The translations under genes were made by a program, and so were the position numbers. Positions 24,036-25,336 of a DNA stretch of 25,336 bases are shown here, one piece after another. This DNA comes from DATDAW01 sp036525185 (GTDB lineage Bacteria > Verrucomicrobiota > Verrucomicrobiia > Chthoniobacterales > DASVRZ01), in NCBI GenBank assembly GCA_036525185.1, contig DATDAW010000037.1, positions 1-25,336 on the forward strand, in the 5' to 3' direction. Within the stretch, counting starts at the first letter, position 1, and every line of letters begins with the position of its first letter. The notes below the pieces were generated by a model that had not been told where the DNA came from, made no database searches, and saw nothing but the letters and a program-made list of their open reading frames with translations.

Positions 24036-24791
24036 ATGAATGTGTCTCCTCCTGGCGATGATGTTGTCTTGATTGATCGCGTCACAAAATCCTTTGGCAA
24101 CAAGATCGCGCTCAGCAATGTTTCCTTTTCGGTTCCATCGGGGCAAATCTGCGGGTTGCTAGGTCCAAATGGCGCCGGTAAAACAACGCTGTTCCGGCTC
24201 CTGATGGGGATTCTAAAGGCAACAGAAGGAACTCTCCTCATTGGAGGTCTGGACGCTTTCAAGAGCAGGACCGAACTCAAACGACTTATCGGCTTTCTGC
24301 CCGACGAACCGGTTTTTTATTCCTATCTATCCGGGCGCGAAATCCTCGAACTGAGCGCCGCGATGCATGGCCTCGACGTGTCAACCGCCATGAGTCGTAT
24401 TGCGACGCTCATCGGTCAGTTGCGTCTGGCGGATGATCTCGACAAATACGCGGAAGATTATTCGCGTGGCATGAAGAAAAAACTGGGACTGCTCCTGGCC
24501 ATGTTGCATCAGCCGAAGCTTCTGGTGCTCGATGAACCCACGAATGGGCTGGACGTCGAGTCGACGCATTTCTTTTACGATCTTATCCTGGGTGAAGCCG
24601 GACGGGGCACGACGATTCTCTTTTCCACGCATCTGATGGATCACGTCGCAAGACTCTGCTCTCACGCCGTCATCATCAGTGAGGGCAGGCTGGCCGCCGC
24701 CGGGTCGTTGGATGATCTTCGCGCGGCGTTTGGCAACGCCGCGCTGGAGGACATTTTCTTGAAGTTCACCGCGCAATCCAGGCTCGCATGA
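24036..24791 (+). CDS. ABC transporter ATP-binding protein
   Basis: A 251-aa nucleotide-binding subunit of an ABC-2-type (CcmA/NodI/drug-export-like) system. Seen: Walker A GPNGAGKT (43-50), the Q-loop region 'GFLPDEP' (86-92) with Asp where Gln is usual, a variant signature YSRGMKKK (142-149), Walker B LLVLDEPTNGLD (162-173) and the H-loop FSTHL with His199. ATG 24036 gives a normal N-terminus; a TTG frame from 23931 adds 35 residues without conservation. Its stop overlaps the next gene's start by 4 bp (ATGA), so ATPase and membrane partner are likely coupled. The substrate is unknown. Confidence 0.93.
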   Translation: MNVSPPGDDVVLIDRVTKSFGNKIALSNVSFSVPSGQICGLLGPNGAGKTTLFRLLMGILKATEGTLLIGGLDAFKSRTELKRLIGFLPDEPVFYSYLSGREILELSAAMHGLDVSTAMSRIATLIGQLRLADDLDKYAEDYSRGMKKKLGLLLAMLHQPKLLVLDEPTNGLDVESTHFFYDLILGEAGRGTTILFSTHLMDHVARLCSHAVIISEGRLAAAGSLDDLRAAFGNAALEDIFLKFTAQSRLA

Positions 24792-25336
24792 GAACATCGC
24801 CTGGGCGTGCGAATTCCACGGGATTTTGGAAAGTGATGTTTGTGCTGCTTCGGGCGGCGCAACAGCGGGCAAAAGGCCGGCGAGAACGGCAGAGCGAACT
24901 GCTGACCCGCCGCGCCGGCGAAGAATCGACCAGCTGGGAAGGATTTGCCCTGCTCGGAGCGCTGGTGCTGGCGGTGTTGCTCCATGGCGCGGCCGCATGG
25001 GTCGTCCAACGGGCCGTTGCCTCCGGTCCGCGCATCGACGCTGAACGCTCCGGGAAAATCGTCGTTGGCAGTCGCTTCAAAGATGAGATTCTCCGCCTGG
25101 AAAGAGCGGGCGCTGGAAAATTGACGTCATTCAACAAGGAATTCGATGCTCTGTGCCGCGGCGAGGCGGGTAATATGGCACTCAGCGAAGGCGCGTCATC
25201 GCACGACAGCCGGAAAGAAATCCTCGAAACAAAGCTGCGGGAATCCGTGATGAGCTACGGTTCGCGGGATCTGGTGGCCATCGACACCGGGGTGTCTGGA
25301 GTGCCAGCTTTGTCGGGAGCGCATTCGTCCTCCGCG
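24788..25336 (+). CDS. N-terminal part of predicted ABC transporter membrane subunit (cut by window edge)
   Basis: An open frame from ATG 24788 to the last base (183 codons, no stop), overlapping the ABC ATPase stop by 4 bp. A basic cytoplasmic start ('RAAQQRAKGRRERQSELL', about 23-40) is followed by one clear transmembrane helix (about 54-75, 'FALLGALVLAVLLHGAAAW') and then a mostly hydrophilic segment with 'FKDEILRLERAGAGK'. That first helix and the ATGA coupling support a permease or ABC-2 membrane protein, but the remaining helices lie beyond the window. The identity is inferred mainly from context. Confidence 0.65.
   Translation, partial: MRTSPGRANSTGFWKVMFVLLRAAQQRAKGRRERQSELLTRRAGEESTSWEGFALLGALVLAVLLHGAAAWVVQRAVASGPRIDAERSGKIVVGSRFKDEILRLERAGAGKLTSFNKEFDALCRGEAGNMALSEGASSHDSRKEILETKLRESVMSYGSRDLVAIDTGVSGVPALSGAHSSSA

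Noticed and set aside
1..25336. tRNA, rRNA or CRISPR array
   Set aside because: No T-loop-like clusters, rRNA signatures or regularly spaced direct repeats were found by eye; a covariance-model scan was not possible.

Overview
The window looks like ordinary chromosome from a free-living Gram-negative bacterium, most likely Verrucomicrobiota (Chthoniobacterales/Spartobacteria-like soil lineage). That placement is inferred from gene content: a futalosine-route menaquinone gene (mqnC), a remnant of an H-X9-DG pseudopilin, a Ser/Thr kinase fold fused to TPRs, a SWIB-domain basic protein, several lipoproteins and a very long periplasmic TPR protein. No rRNA, tRNA, CRISPR array, transposase or phage block was seen. 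No start codon is preceded by a normally spaced Shine-Dalgarno sequence.

Layout. 1-436: C-terminal piece of an H-X9-DG pseudopilin-like gene, probably a remnant. 475-2091 (-): membrane kinase-fold/TPR protein whose catalytic Asp is Asn. 2201-3292 (+): mqnC, converging after 6 bp on gluQ (3299-4096, -). 4171-6740 (+): a compact run of SDR dehydrogenase, TMEM14-like membrane protein (4-bp ATGA overlap) and a GH75 chitosanase-like lipoprotein. 6818-8024 (-): VTT/TVP38 membrane protein and SWIB protein. 8229-9711 (+): small acidic DUF2934-like protein and an NAPE-PLD/UlaG-like metallo-beta-lactamase-fold hydrolase. 9712-9971 holds a 28-bp-arm inverted repeat and two terminator-like hairpins. 9972-11435 (-): ammonium transporter, with a long upstream region (11436-12022) rich in GCACGC half-sites. 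12023-13469 (+): DUF4380-like mutarotase-fold protein and a small lipoprotein. 13490-14491 (-): MECR-like 2-enoyl-thioester reductase. 14756-16769 (+): SnoaL-like ester cyclase, PAP2-like membrane phosphatase and an uncharacterised PD-(D/E)XK-type nuclease-like protein. 16849-21698 (-): endonuclease III, the 1040-aa TPR protein and XerD. 21754 to the end (+): FUSC transporter, ABC ATPase and the start of its membrane partner, which is cut by the window edge.

How they fit together. Most genes are housekeeping or envelope functions in short one- to three-gene units that change strand often. The firmest operons are SDR-TMEM14-GH75 and ABC ATPase-permease, both linked by ATGA overlaps. I did not find a convincing new multi-gene system. 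The points most worth a second look are the inactive-looking kinase, the lack of Shine-Dalgarno sequences, the repeated half-sites upstream of amt, the long perfectly pairing hairpin after the MBL-fold gene, the GH75 lipoprotein and the uncharacterised nuclease-like family.
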